Shown here: one piece after another, positions 9,901 through 16,855 of the stretch | Numbering within the stretch: position 1 is the stretch's first letter | Layout: each line of letters begins with the position of its first letter | NCBI RefSeq assembly: GCF_030324495.1 | Contig: NZ_JACAGN010000007.1 | Span: forward strand, 124,001-188,000 | Direction of reading: 5' to 3' | Length of the DNA: 64,000 nucleotides | From: Myroides sp. 1354 | Lineage (GTDB): Bacteria > Bacteroidota > Bacteroidia > Flavobacteriales > Flavobacteriaceae | Translations under genes and position numbers: made by a program | Notes under the pieces: generated by a model | What the model saw: only the letters and a program-made list of their open reading frames with translations | Database searches by the model: none | Told to the model about the DNA's origin: nothing

Positions 9901-10608
9901 TTACTTATAATACTCATATTCAAAAAAAGTTGTACTATACGTTTGATTATATTCGTCAAACACCTCTTTTTCTACAATATTACCCTGATAATCAAAGGCT
10001 TTATTTTTAAAAGTTAATAACTGAGTGTCTCCATAAGGTTGAAGTGTTTGTTGCTTAAATTGGATTTCATATCCTTTTGCATCATATTGGTGAAGGGATT
10101 TCGTTTCAAATTCAATATTTCCATCTTCCTTATTCATGATGATTAAGTGAATTTCTTTCACTTGTGCTTGAGGAGTAAACAACAACTGCATACTTCCTTT
10201 ATTCTTCGGTTTATTAAAATAGGTATAGGTAAATTCACAAGTGTTTGTTGTAGGCCATTGTTGGACAATTTCTGTGGCTTTTGTTCCATTTGCATTCAAA
10301 CTCAAGCTGTGGCGTATATTATTTTGATACTCAAAAAACTGAAGCTCTCCTATTTTAGTATAGACTATAGAACTAGTCTTTTCTTCTTCCTGTACACCAA
10401 TATAAATCTCCTTCAACGTAAAAAAACCTCGTTCATTGAAATGTACGATTTGTTTTTTCACCTCTTTTCCTTCACTAGGATAGTCTATACTTGTTAGGGT
10501 CTTTACTTTTCCTTTGACATTTTCCATCTGCCAATCCGTCAAAACTTGTGCTTGACTTTGATTATATCCGAACCAAACGAAAAGGAATAATAGGTAGTAT
10601 TTCATCAT
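9901..10608 (-). CDS. secreted hypothetical protein with YD-like beta repeats
   Basis: 235 residues with a signal peptide (about 1-21, ending SQAQ). The body consists of repeated beta-hairpin-like segments (YPSEGKEVKKQIVHFNERGFF, QYDAKGYEIQFK, AFDYQGNIVEKEVFDEYNQ) resembling the loose YD-type repeats of Bacteroidetes surface or periplasmic proteins. I do not recognise a function. It stands alone, about 100 bases upstream of the sigma gene on the same strand, and could belong to the same regulon, but nothing in the sequence proves this. Confidence 0.6.
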   Translation of the reverse strand: MMKYYLLFLFVWFGYNQSQAQVLTDWQMENVKGKVKTLTSIDYPSEGKEVKKQIVHFNERGFFTLKEIYIGVQEEEKTSSIVYTKIGELQFFEYQNNIRHSLSLNANGTKATEIVQQWPTTNTCEFTYTYFNKPKNKGSMQLLFTPQAQVKEIHLIIMNKEDGNIEFETKSLHQYDAKGYEIQFKQQTLQPYGDTQLLTFKNKAFDYQGNIVEKEVFDEYNQTYSTTFFEYEYYK

Positions 10609-10855
10609 TGTTTATATTTATATCAAAACTCAAGCAAACAATTGTTTTAGCTCATGAAGTAAAAATACGTTTTTTACTAAAAAAAGGAAACAGAAAAAAA
10701 CCTGTTCTATTATCTGATTCGAACTTAATTGCCAAACAAATTAGAGAGTTGTTTTTTATTTGAAGGAATAACTATGGAGATTTTTAAGCAAAGGCTCTTG
10801 AAATTACAATGTTGGCAATAGTGACATACAGCTACCGCTCCCCAATCAGAAGCCG

Positions 10856-10863
10856 TATCTTTG
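10856..10863 (+). promoter_or_regulatory. -7 promoter element of the DMT transporter gene
   Basis: TATCTTTG fits TAnnTTTG exactly and lies 28 bases before the ATG at 10892. The remaining 240 bases back to the divergent gene at 10608 show no further feature. Confidence 0.5.
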
Positions 10864-10891
10864 CGCGGAATTTTTATAATTTTTATTTACA

Positions 10892-11794
10892 ATGAAAAAC
10901 CTGAAAGGAATTTTGTTCGCCTTAATTTCCTCTGGTACATTTGGTTTGGTTCCGTTATTTTCGCTACCGCTACTTGTACCGAGTTTGCGACCAGAAGGAG
11001 TGGCGGCTATCGGCATACCGACCATTCTATTTTATCGATTTTTGTTTTCATCCGCTACCATGGGGGCTGTTTGTCTCTACAAGAAAACAAGTTTAAAAAT
11101 TTCTATTAAGGATTTAGCAGTCGTCTTTTGCTTGGCTTTGTTGTATGCCGCTACCGCCAAGTTTTTAGTTGACTCTTATGAATATATCGCTAGTGGATTA
11201 GCAACCACCGTCCATTTTTTATATCCGCTTTTCGTTAGTATTATCATGATTCTCTTCTTTAAAGAAAAGAAATCGACCGTATTGTTTATTGCTTCAATTC
11301 TCTCCTTAATCGGCGTTGGTATGATGTGTTGGCATGGAGAAGCTTCTCCTGCTCTTTTTAAAGGACTTATCTTATCGGCCTTAACCATTTTTGCCTATGG
11401 ATTGTATATTGTGGGATTAAATAAATCAAGGATTTCCAATATGAACTTTGATTCTCTGACATTTTACGTCTTATTGATGGGGTGTTTGATTTTTCTTTTT
11501 TACGCTTTAATGACAACGGGAATCGACGCTATCACACTCAGAGCCGATTGGATGAACTTAATTTTATTGGGCTTCTTTGCGACGTTTATTTCTGATTTAT
11601 GCTTGGTCTTGGCCGTAAAACACGCAGGATCTACTATCACCTCTATTTTAGGATCGATGGAACCCGTAGTTGCTGTATTAGTGGGAACGTTGTTCTTTGG
11701 TGAATTCTTTGACTGGATGTCTGCACTCGGCTTGTTCTTTGTGTTGTTATCCGTCACCTTAGTGATTGCTTTTAGTAAGCAAAATGCGACATAA
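10892..11794 (+). CDS. EamA/DMT-family inner-membrane transporter
   Basis: 300 residues with about ten predicted membrane helices in two EamA repeats. The second repeat carries the typical GSMEPVVAVLVGTLFFGE segment (about residues 250-270). Members export or import small metabolites such as amino acids or nucleosides; the substrate cannot be predicted. It is a monocistronic unit with its own promoter and a strong terminator directly after the stop codon. Confidence 0.88.
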   Translation: MKNLKGILFALISSGTFGLVPLFSLPLLVPSLRPEGVAAIGIPTILFYRFLFSSATMGAVCLYKKTSLKISIKDLAVVFCLALLYAATAKFLVDSYEYIASGLATTVHFLYPLFVSIIMILFFKEKKSTVLFIASILSLIGVGMMCWHGEASPALFKGLILSALTIFAYGLYIVGLNKSRISNMNFDSLTFYVLLMGCLIFLFYALMTTGIDAITLRADWMNLILLGFFATFISDLCLVLAVKHAGSTITSILGSMEPVVAVLVGTLFFGEFFDWMSALGLFFVLLSVTLVIAFSKQNAT

Positions 11795-11837
11795 AACAAA
11801 AAAGTCTTTGGTTTTTGACCAAAGACTTTTTTGTTTT
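11793..11837. terminator. bidirectional terminator between convergent genes
   Basis: A perfect stem of about 20 base pairs (11793-11812 with 11818-11837) with a five-base loop, A-rich on one side and T-rich on the other, lies between the DMT transporter gene and the convergent HugZ-type gene. Confidence 0.9.
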
Positions 11838-11853
11838 CAACAAGAAAAATATA

Positions 11854-12402
11854 TTATTTTTTTACATCTACATTGTGTTGCCCGTGAGCTCCGTGTCTAT
11901 GCTCCATTACTTGTAAATTCTCATCAATGAAGTAAGCACTTCCGAATCCATTTACATAAGATCCTTTGATTGGTTTTAAATTGAACATGATAAAGTCTTC
12001 TAAGTTTCCTAAAACCTCAATTACTTTTCCATGTCTCTCTCTCAAATCAACCATCGCTTGATCGTATAACGGATTTCCTTTTTCTACTAACTCCGCTTCT
12101 GTTTCAATTGTTAAACGGTGTCTCGCGTATAATTGTTTCGATGTACTCTCATCTTCTACAAACATAAAAGATACTTTTTTGCGATCTCTTAAGTTCTTCG
12201 TATGTTTTGCCATAAACGAAACTAAGATTTGGAAATCATTTCCTACTCTTGAATAAGGTGCTGTACTAACCAATGGAGAACCATCTTCGTTTAACGACGC
12301 AATCATAACCGATTTGCACTCATTAATAAGCTCTTCTACTTTAGGAGCTTTTGGCTTTACTTTATGCTGATCGAAGTTTGGATTAAGTGTATCTGTACTC
12401 AT
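11854..12402 (-). CDS. HugZ/HutZ-family heme-degrading protein (pyridoxamine-phosphate-oxidase fold)
   Basis: 182 residues with a split-barrel flavin-oxidase-like fold. The segment VMIASLNEDGSPLVSTAPY (about 33-51), the FMAKHTKNLRDRKKVS region and the GSYVNGFGSAYFID motif near residue 145 are typical of HugZ/HutZ proteins, which open the heme ring to release iron. The C-terminus is histidine-rich (HRHGAHGQHN), where HugZ proteins carry their heme ligand. The promoter contains a palindrome that could be an iron or heme operator. A general pyridoxamine oxidase-like function is the alternative. Confidence 0.75.
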   Translation of the reverse strand: MSTDTLNPNFDQHKVKPKAPKVEELINECKSVMIASLNEDGSPLVSTAPYSRVGNDFQILVSFMAKHTKNLRDRKKVSFMFVEDESTSKQLYARHRLTIETEAELVEKGNPLYDQAMVDLRERHGKVIEVLGNLEDFIMFNLKPIKGSYVNGFGSAYFIDENLQVMEHRHGAHGQHNVDVKK

Positions 12403-12426
12403 TGTAATTGTATTTATATTGTCGCG

Positions 12427-12456
12427 CTAAGATACAAAATTATTTAAACTAAATAA
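12427..12456 (-). promoter_or_regulatory. hugZ-type promoter with a 17-base palindromic operator candidate
   Basis: A near-consensus -7 element (TATCTTAG, minus strand, 12427-12434) is preceded five bases upstream by TTATTTA-AAC-TAAATAA (12440-12456), a perfect inverted repeat with 7-base arms. Its position over the -33 region suits a repressor site. Iron or heme control is inferred from the downstream gene only. Confidence 0.4.
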
Positions 12457-12466
12457 AAATAATACG

Positions 12467-12667
12467 TTAATCTGTTTCTTCTAACTCAAATAAATCTTCC
12501 ACTTTTACTTGGAGTGTTTTCGCCAGTTTTAACGCCAATATGGTAGAAGGTACATAGCGATTTGCCTCAATGGAATGAATTGTTTGACGGGAAACTTCAA
12601 TGGCATCTGCTAATTCCTGTTGGGTTAAATAACAGCGTACACGTTCCGCTTTTACGTTATTCTTCAT
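12467..12667 (-). CDS. small XRE-family helix-turn-helix regulator
   Basis: 66 residues, almost entirely one helix-turn-helix domain (TQQELADAIEVSRQTIHSIEANRYVPSTILALKLAKTL), close to the short YozG/Cro-like regulators. The start codon overlaps the end of a small membrane-protein gene by 11 bases, so the two are probably translated together. Such pairs (membrane protein plus short XRE regulator) are common, but their signal is unknown. Confidence 0.85.
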   Translation of the reverse strand: MKNNVKAERVRCYLTQQELADAIEVSRQTIHSIEANRYVPSTILALKLAKTLQVKVEDLFELEETD

Positions 12668-12818
12668 CTAAACTTTGTTTCAATTTTCGGTATTGCATTT
12701 CAAACATTAGGTTAACTAGTATCATCCCCTCTAAAATTCGTCCAGCGTCTCCTTTATCATTTAATTCCTCTGGATCAACTATATTCCAAATTGCTGTAAA
12801 AAATATGCCAATAATCAT
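12657..12818 (-). CDS. tiny membrane protein coupled to the XRE regulator
   Basis: 53 residues from the ATG at 12818: MIIGIFFTAIWNIVDP, then an acidic/amphipathic part ending EMQYRKLKQSLDEE. The frame is also open upstream for about 13 codons, adding YKRIAKAILF, which would complete a full membrane helix, but it has no ATG there. The true start may therefore be a rare codon, or the N-terminus may be damaged. The stop codon overlaps the start of the XRE gene, which supports it being a real, translationally coupled gene. Confidence 0.55.
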   Translation of the reverse strand: MIIGIFFTAIWNIVDPEELNDKGDAGRILEGMILVNLMFEMQYRKLKQSLDEE

Positions 12819-12819
12819 A

Positions 12820-12845
12820 AAGAGGATAGCCTTAGCTATCCTCTT
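12820..12845. repeat. perfect inverted repeat at the start of the XRE operon
   Basis: AGAGGATAGC-CTTA-GCTATCCTCT plus one more pair gives 11-base arms directly upstream of the ATG at 12818. It could be an autoregulatory site or a translation-controlling hairpin. Confidence 0.45.
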
Positions 12846-12894
12846 ATATCTTCTATCTTATCTTTATTATCATCGCCTGAAATAAAAATCTTCC

Positions 12895-13764
12895 TCACTT
12901 TTTTAAAAAATAATACGCATCTGAAAAATACTTATTCGGTTGAATGTAAGCATATCCTCCTTGCATATCAATAATCCAATTAAAGCGATGAATAAAATCC
13001 GCACCAAAATAGCTGGTGGGTTGATTCTTGATTTCTCCTGTAAAAATATTAACGGGGACATGAGTAAAACGAAAGGAGTTTATGAGAACGGTTGGCATTT
13101 CAACGATTAAATTTGTCAACTTCTCTCCTGCTGAATTCATCAGCGTTTTTTCGTCTAAACGTGGGAGTACTTCCGCCCATTGATTTTCATCCGCCACTTG
13201 ATTGTTGTACAACAACATACCCGAAAATCCAGATTGCAAAAGAAACTTTGTTTTGATTTCCTTCTCCTTTACCTTGCTCGAAACTTCAATAAATAATCGT
13301 CCCTGTTCATGGGTTAACGGCAAAGCTACAAATCCACGAGTATCGGGTAAATGAGTATAGATTTCAAATTGGGATTGGTCGTAATTAATCGCAAAAATCT
13401 GTCCGTTAAACAATTGAGTTCCTATTTTACCCTCTGCTCCATTACCTGTATATTCCTTGTCCCAAATCCATATGGGTTCAACAAGGGTATTGCCGACCTG
13501 AATGCAATTGCCTTTACTCAATCCTTCTGAAAAATCAGTTGTATCAAAAACGACAGATTCTACCTTACTTTTACGATTAGGTGCCAAAGAAGCTTCTCTC
13601 ATGGCAATTTGGAACATCAACACCACACTATCGCGTTTATTGATTACCCCATCAACCAAAATATTGTAGTGTTCATTTAATCGAAACGGAATTTTCTCCT
13701 GACTCTTTGCTGTTGAAAAAGAGAACAGAGAAACAAAAAAAACAACTAAAAAATTTGTCTTCAT
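12895..13764 (-). CDS. secreted retropepsin-like protein lacking the catalytic DTG motif
   Basis: 289 residues with a signal peptide (about 1-21). The two-lobed layout, with GAEGKIGTQLFNGQIFAINYDQ in the first half and FGADFIHRFNWIIDMQGGYAYI near the C-terminus, resembles secreted bacterial aspartyl (retropepsin-like) proteases. Where such proteins carry D-T/S-G-F-S-G, this one reads FLLQSGFSG, so the catalytic aspartate is replaced by glutamine. It may bind peptides without cutting them, or the fold assignment may be wrong. It follows the GNAT gene by 24 bases and is probably co-transcribed with it. Confidence 0.5.
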   Translation of the reverse strand: MKTNFLVVFFVSLFSFSTAKSQEKIPFRLNEHYNILVDGVINKRDSVVLMFQIAMREASLAPNRKSKVESVVFDTTDFSEGLSKGNCIQVGNTLVEPIWIWDKEYTGNGAEGKIGTQLFNGQIFAINYDQSQFEIYTHLPDTRGFVALPLTHEQGRLFIEVSSKVKEKEIKTKFLLQSGFSGMLLYNNQVADENQWAEVLPRLDEKTLMNSAGEKLTNLIVEMPTVLINSFRFTHVPVNIFTGEIKNQPTSYFGADFIHRFNWIIDMQGGYAYIQPNKYFSDAYYFLKK

Positions 13765-13788
13765 ATTTTATTTTATTGACATCTTAGC

Positions 13789-14295
13789 CTACTCGATTTC
13801 GATCTGATAAATATAATCATCCATGATATAGCCCTGACCAATATCAAAAGTCTTAGATTCTATACACTTTAATCCATTGCGTTCATAGAATTCAATTGCC
13901 TTCGCATTGTATTTGTTCACAGTTAAATACAACGCATCTGCTTTATTTTCTTGTGCAAATTCGATGACGTGTTGCAACATTAATTTACCTAACCCCTTTT
14001 GTTGTTGATCAGTATCTAAATAAATTTTAGATAAAAATACGCGATTATCCTCCATCAATTTATAATCCAGATAGCCTAAAACTTGACCTTCAACAACAAA
14101 TAATTCCCAAACATATCCATCTTCAATTTCCTTGGTTATTCGCTCCTGACTGTACATCATGGGCAACATGTATTCAATTTGTGCAGAGTCTAATAAAGGT
14201 CCATAGGTTTTTTGCCAAATTTTTTCAGCTAATGGACGGATTAAGTGCATATTTTCTGGCGTAACCGCTTGATATTGGATTGAGATATTTTGCAT
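13789..14295 (-). CDS. GNAT-family N-acetyltransferase
   Basis: 168 residues, one GNAT domain. The acetyl-CoA pyrophosphate loop is QQQKGLGKLM (about 107-116), followed by LYLTVNKYNAKAIEFYERNGL, the standard motif B region. It would transfer an acetyl group to a small molecule or protein amine; the substrate is unknown. It has its own -7 element and leads a two-gene unit with the retropepsin-like gene. Confidence 0.88.
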   Translation of the reverse strand: MQNISIQYQAVTPENMHLIRPLAEKIWQKTYGPLLDSAQIEYMLPMMYSQERITKEIEDGYVWELFVVEGQVLGYLDYKLMEDNRVFLSKIYLDTDQQQKGLGKLMLQHVIEFAQENKADALYLTVNKYNAKAIEFYERNGLKCIESKTFDIGQGYIMDDYIYQIEIE

Positions 14296-14323
14296 TTTTT
14301 CTTGAATTAAATAGTAGAAGAAT

Positions 14324-14331
14324 CAAAGGTA
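14324..14331 (-). promoter_or_regulatory. -7 promoter element of the GNAT gene
   Basis: TACCTTTG on the minus strand, a full match to TAnnTTTG, 28 bases before the start codon. Confidence 0.5.
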
Positions 14332-14373
14332 CGTTTTTTTGTTTTTCCACTTTTGATGATGTTGAGCGAAGAG

Positions 14374-14407
14374 CAAAAAAAAAGCAGTAAATCGAAATTT
14401 ACTGCTT
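14374..14407 (-). terminator. rho-independent terminator of the aminopeptidase gene
   Basis: On the minus strand AAGCAGTAAAT pairs with ATTTACTGCTT around a TTCG tetraloop, followed by a run of T. It lies 24 bases after the stop codon of the M17 gene. Confidence 0.9.
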
Positions 14408-14430
14408 CATTTACTATCTCGTGTGAACGA

Positions 14431-15816
14431 TTACGCTTTATAATTCGTTAAGAAATCAACTAAAGTACGGACTCCACTTCCTGTTCCTCCGTTTCCTTTG
14501 TAATCTCTTGGAGCATCCATCCAAGCTGGACCTGCGATATCAATGTGTACATAAGGTGCTTTTGCAAAATGCTCTAAGAATTTTCCTGCGGTAATAGTCC
14601 CTGCAAAACGTCCACCGATATTTTTCATATCTGCTACACTTGATTTCAACAAATCTTTGTAATCATCCCAGAATGGCAATTGAGCTAAACGCTCGTGTAC
14701 CTTGTATCCTGACGCTACAATCGCTTGGATTGTTTTTTCGTCATTCCCCATAATACAAGAAGCCATATCTCCAGCTACCACTAACGCAGCTCCTGTTAAA
14801 GTAGCGGCATCAATGATTACTTCAGGTTCATATTGGGTTGCATAAGCAATGGCATCTCCTAAAATCATACGTCCTTCTGCATCTGTATTCAATACTTCAA
14901 CAGTTGTTCCGTCATACATCGTAATCACATCGCCAGGTGCATATGCATCTCCTCCAGGGCGGTTATCTGTTGCTGGAATTAAACCAATTACGTGCACGTT
15001 TACTTGATTCAAAGCCGCAGCATAGATAGTTCCTGCCATACAAGCAGCTCCTCCCATGTCGCTCTTCATGGAATCCATTGATCCAGCAGTTGGTTTTAAA
15101 CTCAACCCTCCTGTATCATACACCACTCCTTTTCCAACTAAAACAATTGGTTTCTTATTGATTGGATTCGCAGGTTTATATTCCATAATCGTAAAAGTAG
15201 GTTGCTCTACTGATCCTTTATTTACAGCCAATAAACCTCCCATACGCAAAGCTTCAATCTCTTTTTTACCCAATACTTTTACTGAAAATTGAGCTTCGTT
15301 TCCTAACACTTCAATTTCTTTTGCCAATTGAGTAGCTGTTAAATAGCTCACCGGTTCGTTTACCATGGTACGCGCCCAGTAAACTGCTTTAATCGTATGG
15401 TTTAAATCGCTAATTTGTTTCGTTTCAAAGTTTCCTTTTACACTGATATTTTCTAAAGCAAATTTCATGGTCTCTGCTTCTTTGAAATACTTCAAGAATT
15501 GGTAGTTTGAAAGGGCAATTCCTTCAACCAAAGCCAAAGTAGTATCTCCATTTCCTACAACAGTCAAGTTATCTGCTTTTTTATCTAATTGTTTGCGGAT
15601 GTTGAATCCAGCCAAACGCATCTTTTCTAAATTGGTATTTTCCTTTACAAAAAAGAAATATTGATTTCCAATTTTCGCAAAGTCTTCTTCTTTTTCTCCT
15701 GCTTCAAATGCTTGTACAAAGTCATTTAAAAGTGCTGGTACTTCAACAGTATTGTCATTTCCTAAAACGAAAACTAGATTTCCGTTTGCTTGAACATCAT
15801 TTACAAGTTGTATCAT
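14431..15816 (-). CDS. M17-family leucyl aminopeptidase
   Basis: 461 residues. The C-terminal catalytic domain shows the family motifs: KGVVYDTGGLSLKP (with the catalytic lysine region), MKSDMGGAA, and the signature NTDAEGRMILGDA carrying metal ligands. It is a cytoplasmic two-metal enzyme that removes N-terminal residues from peptides, normally a hexamer. It is single-gene, with a perfect -7 element upstream and a strong terminator downstream. The length is slightly short of PepA but normal for Bacteroidetes members. Confidence 0.93.
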   Translation of the reverse strand: MIQLVNDVQANGNLVFVLGNDNTVEVPALLNDFVQAFEAGEKEEDFAKIGNQYFFFVKENTNLEKMRLAGFNIRKQLDKKADNLTVVGNGDTTLALVEGIALSNYQFLKYFKEAETMKFALENISVKGNFETKQISDLNHTIKAVYWARTMVNEPVSYLTATQLAKEIEVLGNEAQFSVKVLGKKEIEALRMGGLLAVNKGSVEQPTFTIMEYKPANPINKKPIVLVGKGVVYDTGGLSLKPTAGSMDSMKSDMGGAACMAGTIYAAALNQVNVHVIGLIPATDNRPGGDAYAPGDVITMYDGTTVEVLNTDAEGRMILGDAIAYATQYEPEVIIDAATLTGAALVVAGDMASCIMGNDEKTIQAIVASGYKVHERLAQLPFWDDYKDLLKSSVADMKNIGGRFAGTITAGKFLEHFAKAPYVHIDIAGPAWMDAPRDYKGNGGTGSGVRTLVDFLTNYKA

Positions 15817-15837
15817 TTTTGTTGTTTTTTAGTCCTA

Positions 15838-15845
15838 CAAATATA
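15838..15845 (-). promoter_or_regulatory. -7 promoter element of the aminopeptidase gene
   Basis: TATATTTG on the minus strand, a full TAnnTTTG match, 21 bases upstream of the start codon. Confidence 0.5.
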
Positions 15846-15912
15846 CGTTTTTTTAGACTGAGCTAAAAATAGAGGTTAAAAAGATGAGCAAATACTACCT
15901 TTCTTTCGCTTT

Positions 15913-16737
15913 TTATCCTTCAAGGAGCACGAGAATCCACCAATAGATGGGCACACTTTCTACCCAAAATAAACTAAAGTAACTACTGCGTTTGGGTGAA
16001 GCTAATTGAATAAAAAATAGGGTAATACAAACAAGAATCAAATTATTCCACGCCTGAATGGGTTGGAATCCCACCTTAAAAAACTCAATGACAAAAAAGG
16101 GAATTAACAAACTAGCGAGTAACCATTTTGTTTTTCGAGTACCTAATAATTGAGGAATCGTCTTCAAATACTTTTCATCGTATTGCAAATCGACGATTTC
16201 AAATATGCCGATTAAGATTAGTACTAAGATAAATCGCTGTAGAAATTTAATCCAAATATCCAATGAAAGTTCGATTCCTGCATTAAATACAGGAATAATA
16301 AGGGTTACTGTAGCCCAGCACAAGCAGACGATATAGACTTTTAAACCAGACCAATTGCGCAAATTTGGAATCCGCTTAGAGATAGGCACTGCATAGAGCA
16401 CAGCCAAAACCAACAAAGAGATAGTGACAAGCTGGGCAGTAAAGGTTAAATAAAAAAAACTCACCATCCCCACGATTAAGGCGACAACACTTAATAAGAG
16501 GATTGCCTTTATTTTTGGAGACAAATTGCGGCGATGTGCCACAACATAATCTGCGTATTTGATAAAGTTATAGGAAAACAAGGTTCCTGAAAAGGCCAAA
16601 AGAGAGACCGTCCAATCGAAGGGCAAACGACAGAAATAAAAAGTCATTTGTACCAATGCAAAAACGGCGAAAGAAACGTGAATACTCGCTTTCAGATAAA
16701 AATCAAATAGGTTACCTAGAACTTTTTTCATGCTCAT
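15913..16737 (-). CDS. UbiA-like polytopic membrane protein
   Basis: 274 residues with about eight hydrophobic helices. The arrangement and the EIVDLQYDEKYLKTIPQLLGTRKTK segment (about 183-207) resemble the second aspartate-rich region of UbiA prenyltransferases. The first motif position reads FIKYADYV instead of NDxxDxxxD, so activity is doubtful. This variant is seen as a conserved unknown in flavobacteria. It lies divergent to gcvP and shows no operon partner. Confidence 0.55.
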   Translation of the reverse strand: MSMKKVLGNLFDFYLKASIHVSFAVFALVQMTFYFCRLPFDWTVSLLAFSGTLFSYNFIKYADYVVAHRRNLSPKIKAILLLSVVALIVGMVSFFYLTFTAQLVTISLLVLAVLYAVPISKRIPNLRNWSGLKVYIVCLCWATVTLIIPVFNAGIELSLDIWIKFLQRFILVLILIGIFEIVDLQYDEKYLKTIPQLLGTRKTKWLLASLLIPFFVIEFFKVGFQPIQAWNNLILVCITLFFIQLASPKRSSYFSLFWVESVPIYWWILVLLEG

Positions 16738-16815
16738 TTTTTATACCTAAATCGGCTAGAAATTTACATTAACAAAATTACTAGGAATATACTCAATTTA
16801 TCTCAGATTTATGGT

Positions 16816-16823
16816 TATTTTTG
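16816..16823 (+). promoter_or_regulatory. -7 promoter element of gcvP
   Basis: TATTTTTG matches TAnnTTTG 32 bases before the ATG at 16856. It lies inside the longer open frame, which supports the later start codon. Confidence 0.45.
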
Positions 16824-16855
16824 TATGCTTATACACAACTTATTATTTTGCCCAA

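Noticed and set aside
16740-16855. Glycine riboswitch upstream of gcvP
   Set aside because: The leader after the -7 element is about 30 bases, too short for the aptamer, and no conserved core was seen.
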